Origin: Sulfurovum sp. | GTDB taxonomy: Bacteria; Campylobacterota; Campylobacteria; Campylobacterales; Sulfurovaceae | Length of the DNA: 50,229 nt | Reading direction: 5' to 3' | NCBI GenBank assembly: GCA_027081395.1 | Contig: JALWKQ010000084.1 | Span: forward strand, 1 to 50,229 | Part shown: positions 6,917-14,816 of the stretch, one piece after another | Position numbering within the stretch: the stretch's first letter is position 1 | How the letters are laid out: each line of letters begins with the position of its first letter | Translations under genes and position numbers: made by a program | Notes under the pieces: model-generated | Told to the model about the DNA's origin: nothing | The model's database searches: none | What the model saw: the letters and a program-made list of their open reading frames with translations, nothing else

Positions 6917-9646
6917 CTAAAGTTTGATAAAATCTTCGGAAAGTACTTTTGCGATCAATTCATCCTCTTCGGTTTCAGAGCGCTTCATCGCCATCTCGAT
7001 ACCGAACTCTTCCAGGATTTTTTCCAATGCTTTATCTGAAGAGGATTTGAGATAGACTTCATCCATACCGAGTTTGAGATATCTCTCTTTGTCCTCAACA
7101 CTGTTTACCAGTGCGATGATCGGGATATGCGAGAGCTGATTGATACGCTCATAGTAGAGGATTTTATTCGTCGCTTCAAAGCCATCCATCAACGGCATAT
7201 CGATATCCATGAAGATGATATCAAAATCATTTTCCCGTCTTTTGTCAAAAGCCTCCTTGCCGTTACTGACAACTGTTGCCTCTATACCCAGCGAAGCGAA
7301 TTTCTCTTTCCATAGTTTCTGGTTGAATTCATTGTCTTCAGCAAGCAGAACCAGCAATCCCGAAAAAAGCTCCTTCTGCTTGCCTTTTTCATTCTCTTCC
7401 TGTGCTTTTTCCATAGCATCTTCTATACTGAATGTTGTATGTCCCAGTTTGGATTCTGCAAGCATACGAAGCACTTTGTGATAGGTGACCGGATTATAAA
7501 CGATACTCGAAAAGTGATACTTGTTTAGATCGATACGTGACCGTAATGTCGGTGTAGTCACCAGCGCAACATTACAGTCAAGTCCCATAAACATTTCGAT
7601 CTCACCCTCAAGTCTCGCATAGTGATGATAAACAATCATCAGATCCGGCAAGGTCAATGTCTCAGTCGGATGGGTAAGCGTATCATAATCATAAAGCCTG
7701 CACTCAGCACCAAATGCCTTGATATAGGACTCAATATTTTTCTCCTGCTGTCTGTGGATATCCAAAGAAGGCAGCGCGATACCGACTTTCATCCCCTCAA
7801 AACGCACAGGTGGCAATGCCGTATTATCGTTGACTTTGGGCAGTCTCAGGGTAAAGGCATAACGGTGATTCTCACCTTTGATACTTTCGATTTCAAGTCG
7901 GCTTCCCATCTGCTGCAAAATAGAGGCAGAGATATGGAGCATCTGATCTTTGATCATGTCGAATTCAAAAGAACCATCCATGTTATTCAGCCGCTCTCGC
8001 AGGATCTGCAGCTCCTCCTCACCATACCCCATACAGGCATTTTTGACTTCAAATTTTACGACTGCTGTTTTCTCATCCTCGAGTACTTTTTCCAATGAGA
8101 TGTCAATATCACCGTAAGTATGGGTATCGGCCACCGCATTGTCAATCAATTGGTTCAGAACCTCAAAAATACGTATGTCATCCCCGATGAGCTGCTCCGG
8201 CAGTGAAGGATCTGTAAAGAGGCTGAGATTGATATCTTTCTGTGCTGCAAGTGTAGCAAAAACATCCACAGCAGATTCGGTCTTTTTAATGATGTCAAAC
8301 GCCCTTTCACGTATCTCAAACTCCATCACTTTGCCCTTCTCAAGCTTTTCTGGTGCCTCTTTGATAATCTGCTCAAGCTGTTGGCTGCTCTCCTCTATGT
8401 GATCAACAAAGTCACTCTGTTCCGTTGTCAAGGGAGTCTCTTTGATCAACCTGCTGTATCCAAGCAGGGTATCGATAGGCTTTTGCATCTTGTAAAACAT
8501 ACCTGAAAAGAGTCTGTTTTTCCTTCTCGTCTCCTCTTCAAGTTTCTCTTTCCTATCATGAAGCGTTTCATAGCTACTCTCGATGAAGTTATAGGCTATC
8601 TCCTTGTCCGAAAGATCCTTTTGTGTTGTTTTTGTCAAATGCTGTATTTTCCGGGTCAGTTGATCGAAACGCTTTTCATCTCTGTACATCTGCATCACAG
8701 AACGCAGCATTAGTATCAAGGCGATCAAACTTAGAAGTGCCATAGCCCCTGCTGCAAGCATCTCTGCGAACGACTGGTCTGCACGCTCCTTGATCGATTT
8801 TTCCAAACGCTCTATTACCTTTTTTTCCATCTGCATCAATATTTTATGTTTGGCATTGGAAAGTGAAATCCACTCAAGGAGAGTACTTCGATATGCCCCT
8901 GTTGATGCATGAGACATCAGGTCAAACCGTATATTCTCTATCTTGCGCAAAATCGCCTGTACAGACTCAGATTCCCACTCTTTCATCAATATGTCGCGGT
9001 ATAGAGCATATTGCAAATATTTTGGCAAATCAAATCTCTCTTCCGAGATGAGTCTGTCCCAAAAGATCAAATATTCTGAAGGTATAGGAGCATGTGTCGC
9101 TAGATAGTAGGCGACAAAGGCTTTTTCGGTCTCGGAAGCGTAAGAGATGCTGTTGAGATGCTGATAGAGATCCATACGCTCTTTGTCTGAAGAATTGGGA
9201 AGTTCATGTTTTATTTTACCAATGTAGTTCTGTACATAAGCATGGATACTTTTGTCTATTTCACCGCTGACCAGGAGAGTTACCGGTGCACTGCTTCCCT
9301 CTCTAATCTTGGCGCGGATGGTTTCTATATCATTTTTAAAGGCATAAAGCTCCGAATCAAAATCACTCTGTGTCATTTTCTCCAAAAAGGCATTTGTGGT
9401 ATGCTGCATCTTGCTGCAGACCTTCTCAATGGCAGAAGGGTTCTTCTGAAGTGTTGAGATACAGACCAATTCATTGAAAAATGAGTGTTCTGCCGATTGC
9501 AGAAGTTTGATATTGGTGATCTCTTTCCCAAGCCTGCTGTCTCTTTGGTAGTCGAGCCATGACTGATAGGCGATATAACTCCCGAATATCATCAGCACAA
9601 CAAGCGGCAGAGCAATCAAAATAGTATATACTAATCTCTTAAACAT
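6917..9646 (-). CDS. Degenerate hybrid histidine-kinase-like sensor (NIT-type sensor, pseudo-kinase, two receivers)
   Basis: The 909-residue protein has two membrane segments (about 7-28 and 297-316) flanking an all-helical periplasmic region that resembles a nitrate/nitrite-sensing (NIT) domain, and a coiled coil (320-380). In the DHp position the usual SHE-x-R-x-PLN motif reads FYKMQKPID, so the phospho-acceptor His is Tyr385. The ATPase region (about 460-605) keeps an N-box-like LNQLIDNAVAD, but the D-x-G-x-G box reads NACMG. A first receiver-like domain (619-735) lacks acidic residues. The last one (763-880) keeps Asp771, the phospho-acceptor Asp814 (FMDIDMP) and Lys867, but has Val for the conserved Thr. 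It sits between mltD and rlpA, so a role in reporting on or scaffolding wall remodelling is an inference. Confidence 0.85.
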   Translation of the reverse strand: MFKRLVYTILIALPLVVLMIFGSYIAYQSWLDYQRDSRLGKEITNIKLLQSAEHSFFNELVCISTLQKNPSAIEKVCSKMQHTTNAFLEKMTQSDFDSELYAFKNDIETIRAKIREGSSAPVTLLVSGEIDKSIHAYVQNYIGKIKHELPNSSDKERMDLYQHLNSISYASETEKAFVAYYLATHAPIPSEYLIFWDRLISEERFDLPKYLQYALYRDILMKEWESESVQAILRKIENIRFDLMSHASTGAYRSTLLEWISLSNAKHKILMQMEKKVIERLEKSIKERADQSFAEMLAAGAMALLSLIALILMLRSVMQMYRDEKRFDQLTRKIQHLTKTTQKDLSDKEIAYNFIESSYETLHDRKEKLEEETRRKNRLFSGMFYKMQKPIDTLLGYSRLIKETPLTTEQSDFVDHIEESSQQLEQIIKEAPEKLEKGKVMEFEIRERAFDIIKKTESAVDVFATLAAQKDINLSLFTDPSLPEQLIGDDIRIFEVLNQLIDNAVADTHTYGDIDISLEKVLEDEKTAVVKFEVKNACMGYGEEELQILRERLNNMDGSFEFDMIKDQMLHISASILQQMGSRLEIESIKGENHRYAFTLRLPKVNDNTALPPVRFEGMKVGIALPSLDIHRQQEKNIESYIKAFGAECRLYDYDTLTHPTETLTLPDLMIVYHHYARLEGEIEMFMGLDCNVALVTTPTLRSRIDLNKYHFSSIVYNPVTYHKVLRMLAESKLGHTTFSIEDAMEKAQEENEKGKQKELFSGLLVLLAEDNEFNQKLWKEKFASLGIEATVVSNGKEAFDKRRENDFDIIFMDIDMPLMDGFEATNKILYYERINQLSHIPIIALVNSVEDKERYLKLGMDEVYLKSSSDKALEKILEEFGIEMAMKRSETEEDELIAKVLSEDFIKL

Positions 9647-9692
9647 CGAATATGCAACTCCTCGTTTTCAAAAGCACTATTTTAACATAAAG

Positions 9693-10799
9693 TTACTCAC
9701 GGCTTCCCTTTTGAGCCGTTTCAAAGATCTCTTTACTGACCGGAATCACCAAAAACTCTCCCACTTCCAGATACTCATCCTTTTTGTGATTGGCTACTTT
9801 GATTGATCCTGGATCACTTTGGTAGACTTTAGCAATCGTCTCAATGGTATCACCCAGTTTTACTTCATAAGGCAGCAGATAGTCACTCTGGAGTATTTTA
9901 CTGTGCTTCTCCAGTTCATAACGCAGATAGAAGGAATATATCTTCTCTTCCGGGATATAGATATCATAGTTTTTGTCGCTTTTGGGCAGCATATCTCCTT
10001 TGTAGGTAGGATTTAGCTTTTTCAGTGCTGATATATTCATATCCAAAAGAACGGCCAGATCCGACCATCGTTCACCCCCATTGACCGTCACACGCATCAC
10101 GCCTTTGCCACCTTTGCTCTTGGGCATCTGCTCGAATCCGAGTGAGATACTTTCACCAATCATTGCCGCAAGCAGTATCTTCTGTATATAGAGACGTGTT
10201 TCACGCGGCAGTGTACTCTCCTTGCCGATCAAAACCTCAAGGCTCTCAGAACCGCTTTGTGCGATCGCTTTGCCCAATCTTCCTTCTCCGCAGTTGTATG
10301 CCATCATGGCAAGATACCATTTGCCGAATTTTTTGTGAAGCTTCTCAAGATGTGCGATGGCAGCATCCGTAGCGACATCAGGATCACACCGTTCATCTAC
10401 CATATCACAGACTCTCAGTTTGTAAGATCTGGCGGTTGCAGGCATAAACTGCCAAAGCCCTACCGCTTTCTTGGAAGAGACGATATCGGTCGCAAACCCT
10501 GACTCTACCATCGAGAGATAGACAAAAAGATCCGAAAGTCCGTCATCCATCAACTTACGCTGCAAAATCGGCAGAAGTATCTCTCCCCGTTTGATCGAAC
10601 GCTTGTAAAAAAGCTTGATCTTCCGCTCGTTTGCCCTGACGAATTTGACAAAGATCTCATTATCGATAAAAGAAGGCTCAACGTCAAATTCAGAAAAGAC
10701 ATACCTGTAGCTCGGATAGTCTCTGGCTACACTCTGTGCATAGAGGATGCCGACAAAAGAGAGTATCAGGAGAATGATCCGCAAAACCGCTCCAATCAA
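9693..10799 (-). CDS. mltD: Membrane-bound lytic murein transglycosylase, MltD-like (SLT + LysM)
   Basis: This 368-residue exported protein has an N-terminal signal segment, then an SLT lysozyme-like domain (about 85-200) with the catalytic Glu in VESGF, the GLWQFMPATAR motif and AYNCGEGR, all typical of family 1 transglycosylases. The C-terminus has a LysM-type module (YEVKLGDTIETIAKVYQ) and a partial one before it. The enzyme cleaves the MurNAc-GlcNAc bond with formation of 1,6-anhydroMurNAc. The start is a TTG in a TTGA overlap with the tatD stop. It precedes the sensor gene by 46 bp. Confidence 0.9.
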   Translation of the reverse strand: MIGAVLRIILLILSFVGILYAQSVARDYPSYRYVFSEFDVEPSFIDNEIFVKFVRANERKIKLFYKRSIKRGEILLPILQRKLMDDGLSDLFVYLSMVESGFATDIVSSKKAVGLWQFMPATARSYKLRVCDMVDERCDPDVATDAAIAHLEKLHKKFGKWYLAMMAYNCGEGRLGKAIAQSGSESLEVLIGKESTLPRETRLYIQKILLAAMIGESISLGFEQMPKSKGGKGVMRVTVNGGERWSDLAVLLDMNISALKKLNPTYKGDMLPKSDKNYDIYIPEEKIYSFYLRYELEKHSKILQSDYLLPYEVKLGDTIETIAKVYQSDPGSIKVANHKKDEYLEVGEFLVIPVSKEIFETAQKGSRE

Positions 10800-11572
10800 G
10801 CTCTCAACGAGAAGAGTCTGCCGGCGTTGTCAGTAGTCAATGCCGCGATATCCGTGAGCTCTTTATCGCCGAGTTCCGCCATCTTTTCTGCGACAAGTTT
10901 CGTATAGGCTGGTTCATTTCGCTTCCCTCTGTGCGGGTGTGGTGTCAGATAGGGGGCATCCGTCTCTACGATCAGTTTGTCAGAGGGAATCTTGGGGTAG
11001 ACGTTGATAAGTTTGCGGGCATTCTTGAAGGTCAATACACCGCCGATACCGTAATAGAAGTTCTTTTTGGCAAGTTTCAAAAGAGATTCATCCGCATTGT
11101 AGCAGTGTAGTACGCCGCCCTGCTCTCCGGCATGTTTATCCAGAAGCTCCAAGGCATCGGCACTCGCCTCCCGTACATGCACGATCAGAGGCTTCTTCAG
11201 CGCCTTTGCCCAGAGAATCTGATCGACAAAGACCTCCTTTTGCAGTGCCTTTTCCTCCTCTATCTCCGCAGGATCCTCAGGCAGACGGAAATAGTCCAAC
11301 CCACACTCTCCGATCGCTACACACTTGGGATGCGAGACAAACTGCTCCAAAAAGGCTCTCTCATAGTTCCGGGCATCATAGGGATGTACGCCCACAGCAA
11401 AATAGACATCCTCATATCTTTCAGCTATTTCTACAGCTCTTTCCAGAGTAGAAGGATCGGCTCCTGGGATGATAAATTTCTCAACACCTTCTGCTTTCGC
11501 ACGGGCAAGTACATCATCCAAATCTTCTCTGTAGCGTTCATCATCGAGATGACAATGTGTATCTATAATCAT
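10796..11572 (-). CDS. tatD: TatD-family metal-dependent deoxyribonuclease
   Basis: The 258-residue protein begins at the ATG at 11572, which has AGAGGG 7 bp upstream. The frame stays open further upstream, but that part is antisense to the Hpt gene and has no protein character. The TatD metal site is present: H-x-H in DTHCHLD, Glu in GECGLDYF, His in VHVREA, His in LHCYNA and Asp in ETDAPYLTPHPHRG. TatD proteins are 3'-5' exonucleases of the TIM-barrel amidohydrolase superfamily. This is the promoter-proximal gene of the twelve-gene minus-strand run, and it overlaps mltD by 4 bp. Confidence 0.94.
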   Translation of the reverse strand: MIIDTHCHLDDERYREDLDDVLARAKAEGVEKFIIPGADPSTLERAVEIAERYEDVYFAVGVHPYDARNYERAFLEQFVSHPKCVAIGECGLDYFRLPEDPAEIEEEKALQKEVFVDQILWAKALKKPLIVHVREASADALELLDKHAGEQGGVLHCYNADESLLKLAKKNFYYGIGGVLTFKNARKLINVYPKIPSDKLIVETDAPYLTPHPHRGKRNEPAYTKLVAEKMAELGDKELTDIAALTTDNAGRLFSLRA

Positions 11573-11599
11573 CAATGACCCTCTTTTTAGATTGGGGCT

Positions 11600-11608
11600 A
11601 TTATAGCA
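11600..11608 (-). promoter_or_regulatory. Extended -10 promoter box for tatD and the envelope run
   Basis: On the minus strand this reads TGCTATAAT, a perfect extended -10 box 27 bp before the tatD ATG, leaving a leader of about 20 nt with an AGAGGG ribosome site. No good -35 is visible. It is the only strong promoter seen for the whole run down to mrdA apart from the box before lptA. The inverted repeat at 11612-11644 starts 3 bp upstream of it. Confidence 0.6.
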
Positions 11609-11611
11609 AAA

Positions 11612-11644
11612 CCAAACTATAAACCTTAATAAGTTATAGTTTGG
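11612..11644. promoter_or_regulatory. Perfect 11-bp inverted repeat between divergent tatD and Hpt genes (possible operator)
   Basis: The arms CCAAACTATAA (11612-11622) and TTATAGTTTGG (11634-11644) are perfect reverse complements separated by 11 bases. The repeat lies just upstream of the tatD -10 box and overlaps a TATAGT (11635-11640) that could be the -10 of the Hpt gene. Two arms whose centres are about two helical turns apart suit a dimeric DNA-binding protein; a transcribed hairpin is the alternative. No regulator is encoded nearby. Confidence 0.55.
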
Positions 11645-11662
11645 GGTAGAAAGGGAGGAGAG

Positions 11663-12226
11663 ATGTTCACAGCTGTAGTTATCACAATCTTTATACTTAT
11701 TGTCCTTGGTATTGTCTACCTTGAATACCGCAATGAAAAACACTATCAGGCAGAGAGACGGTCCAGACATGCACCAAAACCTACACCTCCCTCTGCTTCC
11801 CAGGATCACTCCAGAGAGACCAAAACGGAAACACCTGCAACATCCAAGATGCAAAAATCTGCCGAATCTGAAGAAAAAAGCATCACCCTTCCTGTAGCAA
11901 ACTATGGCAGGTTCGACCACAGCCGACTGATCGAAATGGGCTTGAGTGAAGAGGAAGCAGTCAGTTTTGTAAAAGAGCTTATCGAGCAGATCAAAGCACA
12001 AATCCCCCTGATCAAAGAGGCGATAGAGGAAAAAGATTTTACCCGTATGGAGCGGTTGACACACAGTCTCAAAGGCTCAGCGACCAACATCGGCACCGGT
12101 GGTATCGCCGACCTTCTTGTCAAGTACAATACCTATCTCAAAACCGGGAAAGAGCTGCCGATCGCTAAAGGCTACTTCAAGCATCTCGAAGATTCCCTCG
12201 AACAGCTTAACAGGCAATACGCTTAG
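11663..12226 (+). CDS. Orphan membrane-anchored Hpt (histidine phosphotransfer) protein
   Basis: The 187-residue protein has an N-terminal membrane helix (about 3-20), a Pro/Ser/Thr-rich, highly charged linker (30-80) and a C-terminal Hpt four-helix domain (about 83-187). The phospho-acceptor motif is intact: LTHSLKGSATNIG with His134. No kinase or receiver is fused. Hpt proteins shuttle phosphate between receiver domains. Since the nearby 909-residue hybrid sensor keeps its terminal receiver and lies in the divergent operon, a partnership is plausible but unproven. A strong GGAGGAG ribosome site precedes the ATG. The stop overlaps the recN stop region by 4 bp in convergent orientation. Confidence 0.85.
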   Translation: MFTAVVITIFILIVLGIVYLEYRNEKHYQAERRSRHAPKPTPPSASQDHSRETKTETPATSKMQKSAESEEKSITLPVANYGRFDHSRLIEMGLSEEEAVSFVKELIEQIKAQIPLIKEAIEEKDFTRMERLTHSLKGSATNIGTGGIADLLVKYNTYLKTGKELPIAKGYFKHLEDSLEQLNRQYA

Positions 12227-13752
12227 GCACTGCGCAGCTTCTTGGCAAACTCCAGAGCCTGAGGTGTAGGAGACTCCCCTGCGATGATCCGGGCAATCTC
12301 CTGCACTCTTTTGGTCTCATCCAGTACCTCTACACTGCTCTGCTCTCCCTCTTTGGTGACCAAAATATGCTGATCCGCCTGCGCAGAGAGGTGTGGCTGA
12401 TGTGAAATCGCAAAGATCTGGTAGGCAGAGGAGAGTTTAGCGATCATCTGGGCAATAGCGATCGACTCATCCCCGCTCACATTGGCATCGATCTCATCGA
12501 GGATCAATACCCCCTCCTTTGTACCTGCCGTGATTGTGGATGCCATGAGTGCCAAACGCACACGGTTGAACTCTCCGCCACTAAGTGTGTCGGCTTTGGA
12601 GTTACCCAGTATCACATCTACATGGTCAATCCCAGAAGCAGAGAGCCTCTCTGCCTCAAATAAAAAATGCAGCGGAGGAAGCCGCAGTGACTCCAAATAG
12701 CCTACAAGCCTCTTCTCTATATTTTTGGCTTCCGTTTTTCTCGCTATGGAGAGCTTCGATGCCAGGATGCGCAACTCCTCAAACTCCATTGCCAAAAAGG
12801 ATTCGAGCATACCTTTATCCTGCTCGATATGCTCATAGCCTGCGAGTTCTTTCTTCTTTGCCTCTTTGTAGGCGATAGCCTCTTCGATAGAGCCGTAACG
12901 GTTTTGTAGCATGGTCAGATCTGAGAGACGATCAAGCACCTCTTCCACGTCGACCTCGGCGAGCTCATCCGCCAGAGACTCCGCATCTTCAAAGTCAGCT
13001 CTAAGCTGATTCATCGCTTCGCCAAAAAGACCGCTCGGCTTATCGATCAAGCGGTAAACCTCCTCGACCTTCTCTTCAAGCGAGAATATCTCCGAGGCAA
13101 CCCCCAGCGCATCTTTAATCTTGTCGATACGCGAAAGCTGCTGCTTGATCCTCAAGAGTGATTCATCCTCCCCGACTTTGGGATCGATCTTTTCGATCTT
13201 TTCGATCTCATAGGTAGCAAACTCGATCAGCTCTACAAGTTTTGCTTCGTCAGCCTTGAGCTTCTCCAACTCCTCCGCTTTCTCTTTGAAACGACGATAG
13301 CGTTTCGTATACTCTTTATGCAGTTTTTTGAAGCTTTTATCATTGGCAAAGAGTTGGGCATCGATCAATGTGATCAGCTCATTACTCTCAAAACCGCTCT
13401 TGTCACGTACACTGAGATACTTGACATAGGGGGCAAAAAGTGTGTGAAGCGCCTTTTTGGAGATATTTTGTCCGTCTATAAAGTAGCGAAGCTTCTCTTT
13501 TTTGAGTGTCTTGACTGTCACTTCATCCTCGAGTGCATACGCTTCACTCTCCAATCCTTTCGGTTTGTCCAGCAATACCTCACAGAGTGATGCCGCAGTC
13601 GGGACAGTGTGTCCGAAACTTGAGAGAATTGCAGAGATCAAGACCGATTTTCCCGCACCGCTGGGACCGGTGAATACGACCAGCCCTTTCTCAAATCCTA
13701 TCTCAACCTCTTTAAAGGTCACAAGATCACGCAGATAGAGACGCTCTACCAA
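12223..13752 (-). CDS. recN: DNA repair protein RecN (SMC-like ATPase)
   Basis: The 509-residue protein has an N-terminal Walker A (GPSGAGKS), long central coiled-coil arms (about 140-360), the ABC signature LSGGEFNRV and Walker B LILDEIDANVSG, followed by the D-loop and an H-loop His (ISHQPHL). RecN binds DNA ends and promotes cohesion during double-strand break repair. It is slightly shorter than the Escherichia coli protein (553), which is usual for Campylobacterota. The start is a TTG overlapping the nadK stop, with GGAG 8 bp upstream. The pair nadK-recN is a conserved bacterial neighbourhood. Confidence 0.94.
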   Translation of the reverse strand: MVERLYLRDLVTFKEVEIGFEKGLVVFTGPSGAGKSVLISAILSSFGHTVPTAASLCEVLLDKPKGLESEAYALEDEVTVKTLKKEKLRYFIDGQNISKKALHTLFAPYVKYLSVRDKSGFESNELITLIDAQLFANDKSFKKLHKEYTKRYRRFKEKAEELEKLKADEAKLVELIEFATYEIEKIEKIDPKVGEDESLLRIKQQLSRIDKIKDALGVASEIFSLEEKVEEVYRLIDKPSGLFGEAMNQLRADFEDAESLADELAEVDVEEVLDRLSDLTMLQNRYGSIEEAIAYKEAKKKELAGYEHIEQDKGMLESFLAMEFEELRILASKLSIARKTEAKNIEKRLVGYLESLRLPPLHFLFEAERLSASGIDHVDVILGNSKADTLSGGEFNRVRLALMASTITAGTKEGVLILDEIDANVSGDESIAIAQMIAKLSSAYQIFAISHQPHLSAQADQHILVTKEGEQSSVEVLDETKRVQEIARIIAGESPTPQALEFAKKLRSA

Positions 13753-14639
13753 GGCTCATCTCCCCAGTGAAGTTTCTCTTTGAGTACAGAGAAGTAGTTT
13801 CGCTCTTTTCGGTGCAGCAGTTTCGCACCCTCAACAGCACCACCGACATGCAGGACATCTCCCTCCTCCAAGGCATAACGCTCTTGACCGTCAATACTCG
13901 CGACCGCTTCATACTGGTGCGCATCAAGTTCTATTGTGAAGTCTGCCGGTACGACAAGGGGACGCTGGTTGGTCAGGGAGTGTGCCATCACCGGTGTGAT
14001 GATAAAGGCTTTGGTCAAAGGATAGACGATCGGTCCGCCCGCAGCGAGGTTGTAGGCGGTCGACCCCGTGGGCGTAGAGATGATCACACCGTCCCCTTTG
14101 TAGCTGTTGAAACGCTCGCCGTCTATAGAGGCATTGACCAGAACCATCTTGGATGGAATGGGACTGGTGATCACCACATCATTGAGCGCAAAGAAGTCTA
14201 TCGTGGTTCCTGAAGGCTTTTTGATATACCCTGCGATCATCATACGGTTATCAATACGGTAATCTCCGGCAAAAAGCCCTTCGAGAAACTCTTCGACTTC
14301 ATCCACCTTCACATCGGCAAGAAAGCCGAGATTGCCCGCATTGATCCCTACCACCGGCTTGTGATAACCGTAGCTGCGTCTGACCAGAGAGAGGAGTGTA
14401 CCGTCACCCCCGAGAGAAACAAGGAAATCCGCCTGAGCACACATCTCCTCAAACAGTATCCCCTCCTCTCCTATCATCGCTGCCGAACGCTCTGCAAGCA
14501 AGACACGAATCCCCTTCGCTTCAAACTGCTTTTTTATCCGCTCGAAAAGCACCTTGATCTCCGGCGCTTCAGGCTTGAGGATAAAGCCCGCCGTTTCTAT
14601 ACGTTCCAGTAGTTCACTCTCTGTTCTATTTTCCATCAT
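13746..14639 (-). CDS. nadK: NAD kinase
   Basis: From the ATG at 14639 the protein is 297 residues (a TTG at 14651 would add four). It carries the NAD kinase signature GGDGTLL, the N-x-G-x-LGFL segment (INAGNLGFLADV), and the second conserved block TPTGSTAYNLAAGGP with the following PI-P/HSL region. The enzyme phosphorylates NAD+ to NADP+ in the cytosol. It overlaps recN by 7 bp. A TGC-TACTCT sequence about 40 bp upstream could be a weak promoter. The start choice between 14651, 14639 and 14636 is uncertain because no strong ribosome site is visible. Confidence 0.93.
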   Translation of the reverse strand: MMENRTESELLERIETAGFILKPEAPEIKVLFERIKKQFEAKGIRVLLAERSAAMIGEEGILFEEMCAQADFLVSLGGDGTLLSLVRRSYGYHKPVVGINAGNLGFLADVKVDEVEEFLEGLFAGDYRIDNRMMIAGYIKKPSGTTIDFFALNDVVITSPIPSKMVLVNASIDGERFNSYKGDGVIISTPTGSTAYNLAAGGPIVYPLTKAFIITPVMAHSLTNQRPLVVPADFTIELDAHQYEAVASIDGQERYALEEGDVLHVGGAVEGAKLLHRKERNYFSVLKEKLHWGDEPW

Positions 14640-14756
14640 TCTCAACTTCAATCCGGCTCTTCCCGGTTATATTTTTGTTAGAGTAGCATAAACTTGCTTT
14701 GTGCCAAAAAAATATGGCATATTGGCATAATTTCGGTCATTTTGATTCATTGGCAT

Positions 14757-14784
14757 TTGCCCCTAAACAAAAATTAGTTATAAT
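14757..14784 (+). promoter_or_regulatory. Sigma-70-type promoter for aspS-adk
   Basis: TTGCCC (14757-14762) and a perfect TATAAT (14779-14784) are separated by 16 bp. The aspS start lies 32 bp further on with a GAGGA ribosome site, giving a leader of about 25 nt. Confidence 0.65.
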
Positions 14785-14816
14785 CGCGGCAATTTATTTA
14801 GATGAGGAAACATTGT

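Noticed and set aside
10796-12064. TatD frame extended to 422 residues
   Set aside because: The extra N-terminal part is antisense to the Hpt gene, has no protein-like composition, and a good ribosome site precedes the ATG at 11572.
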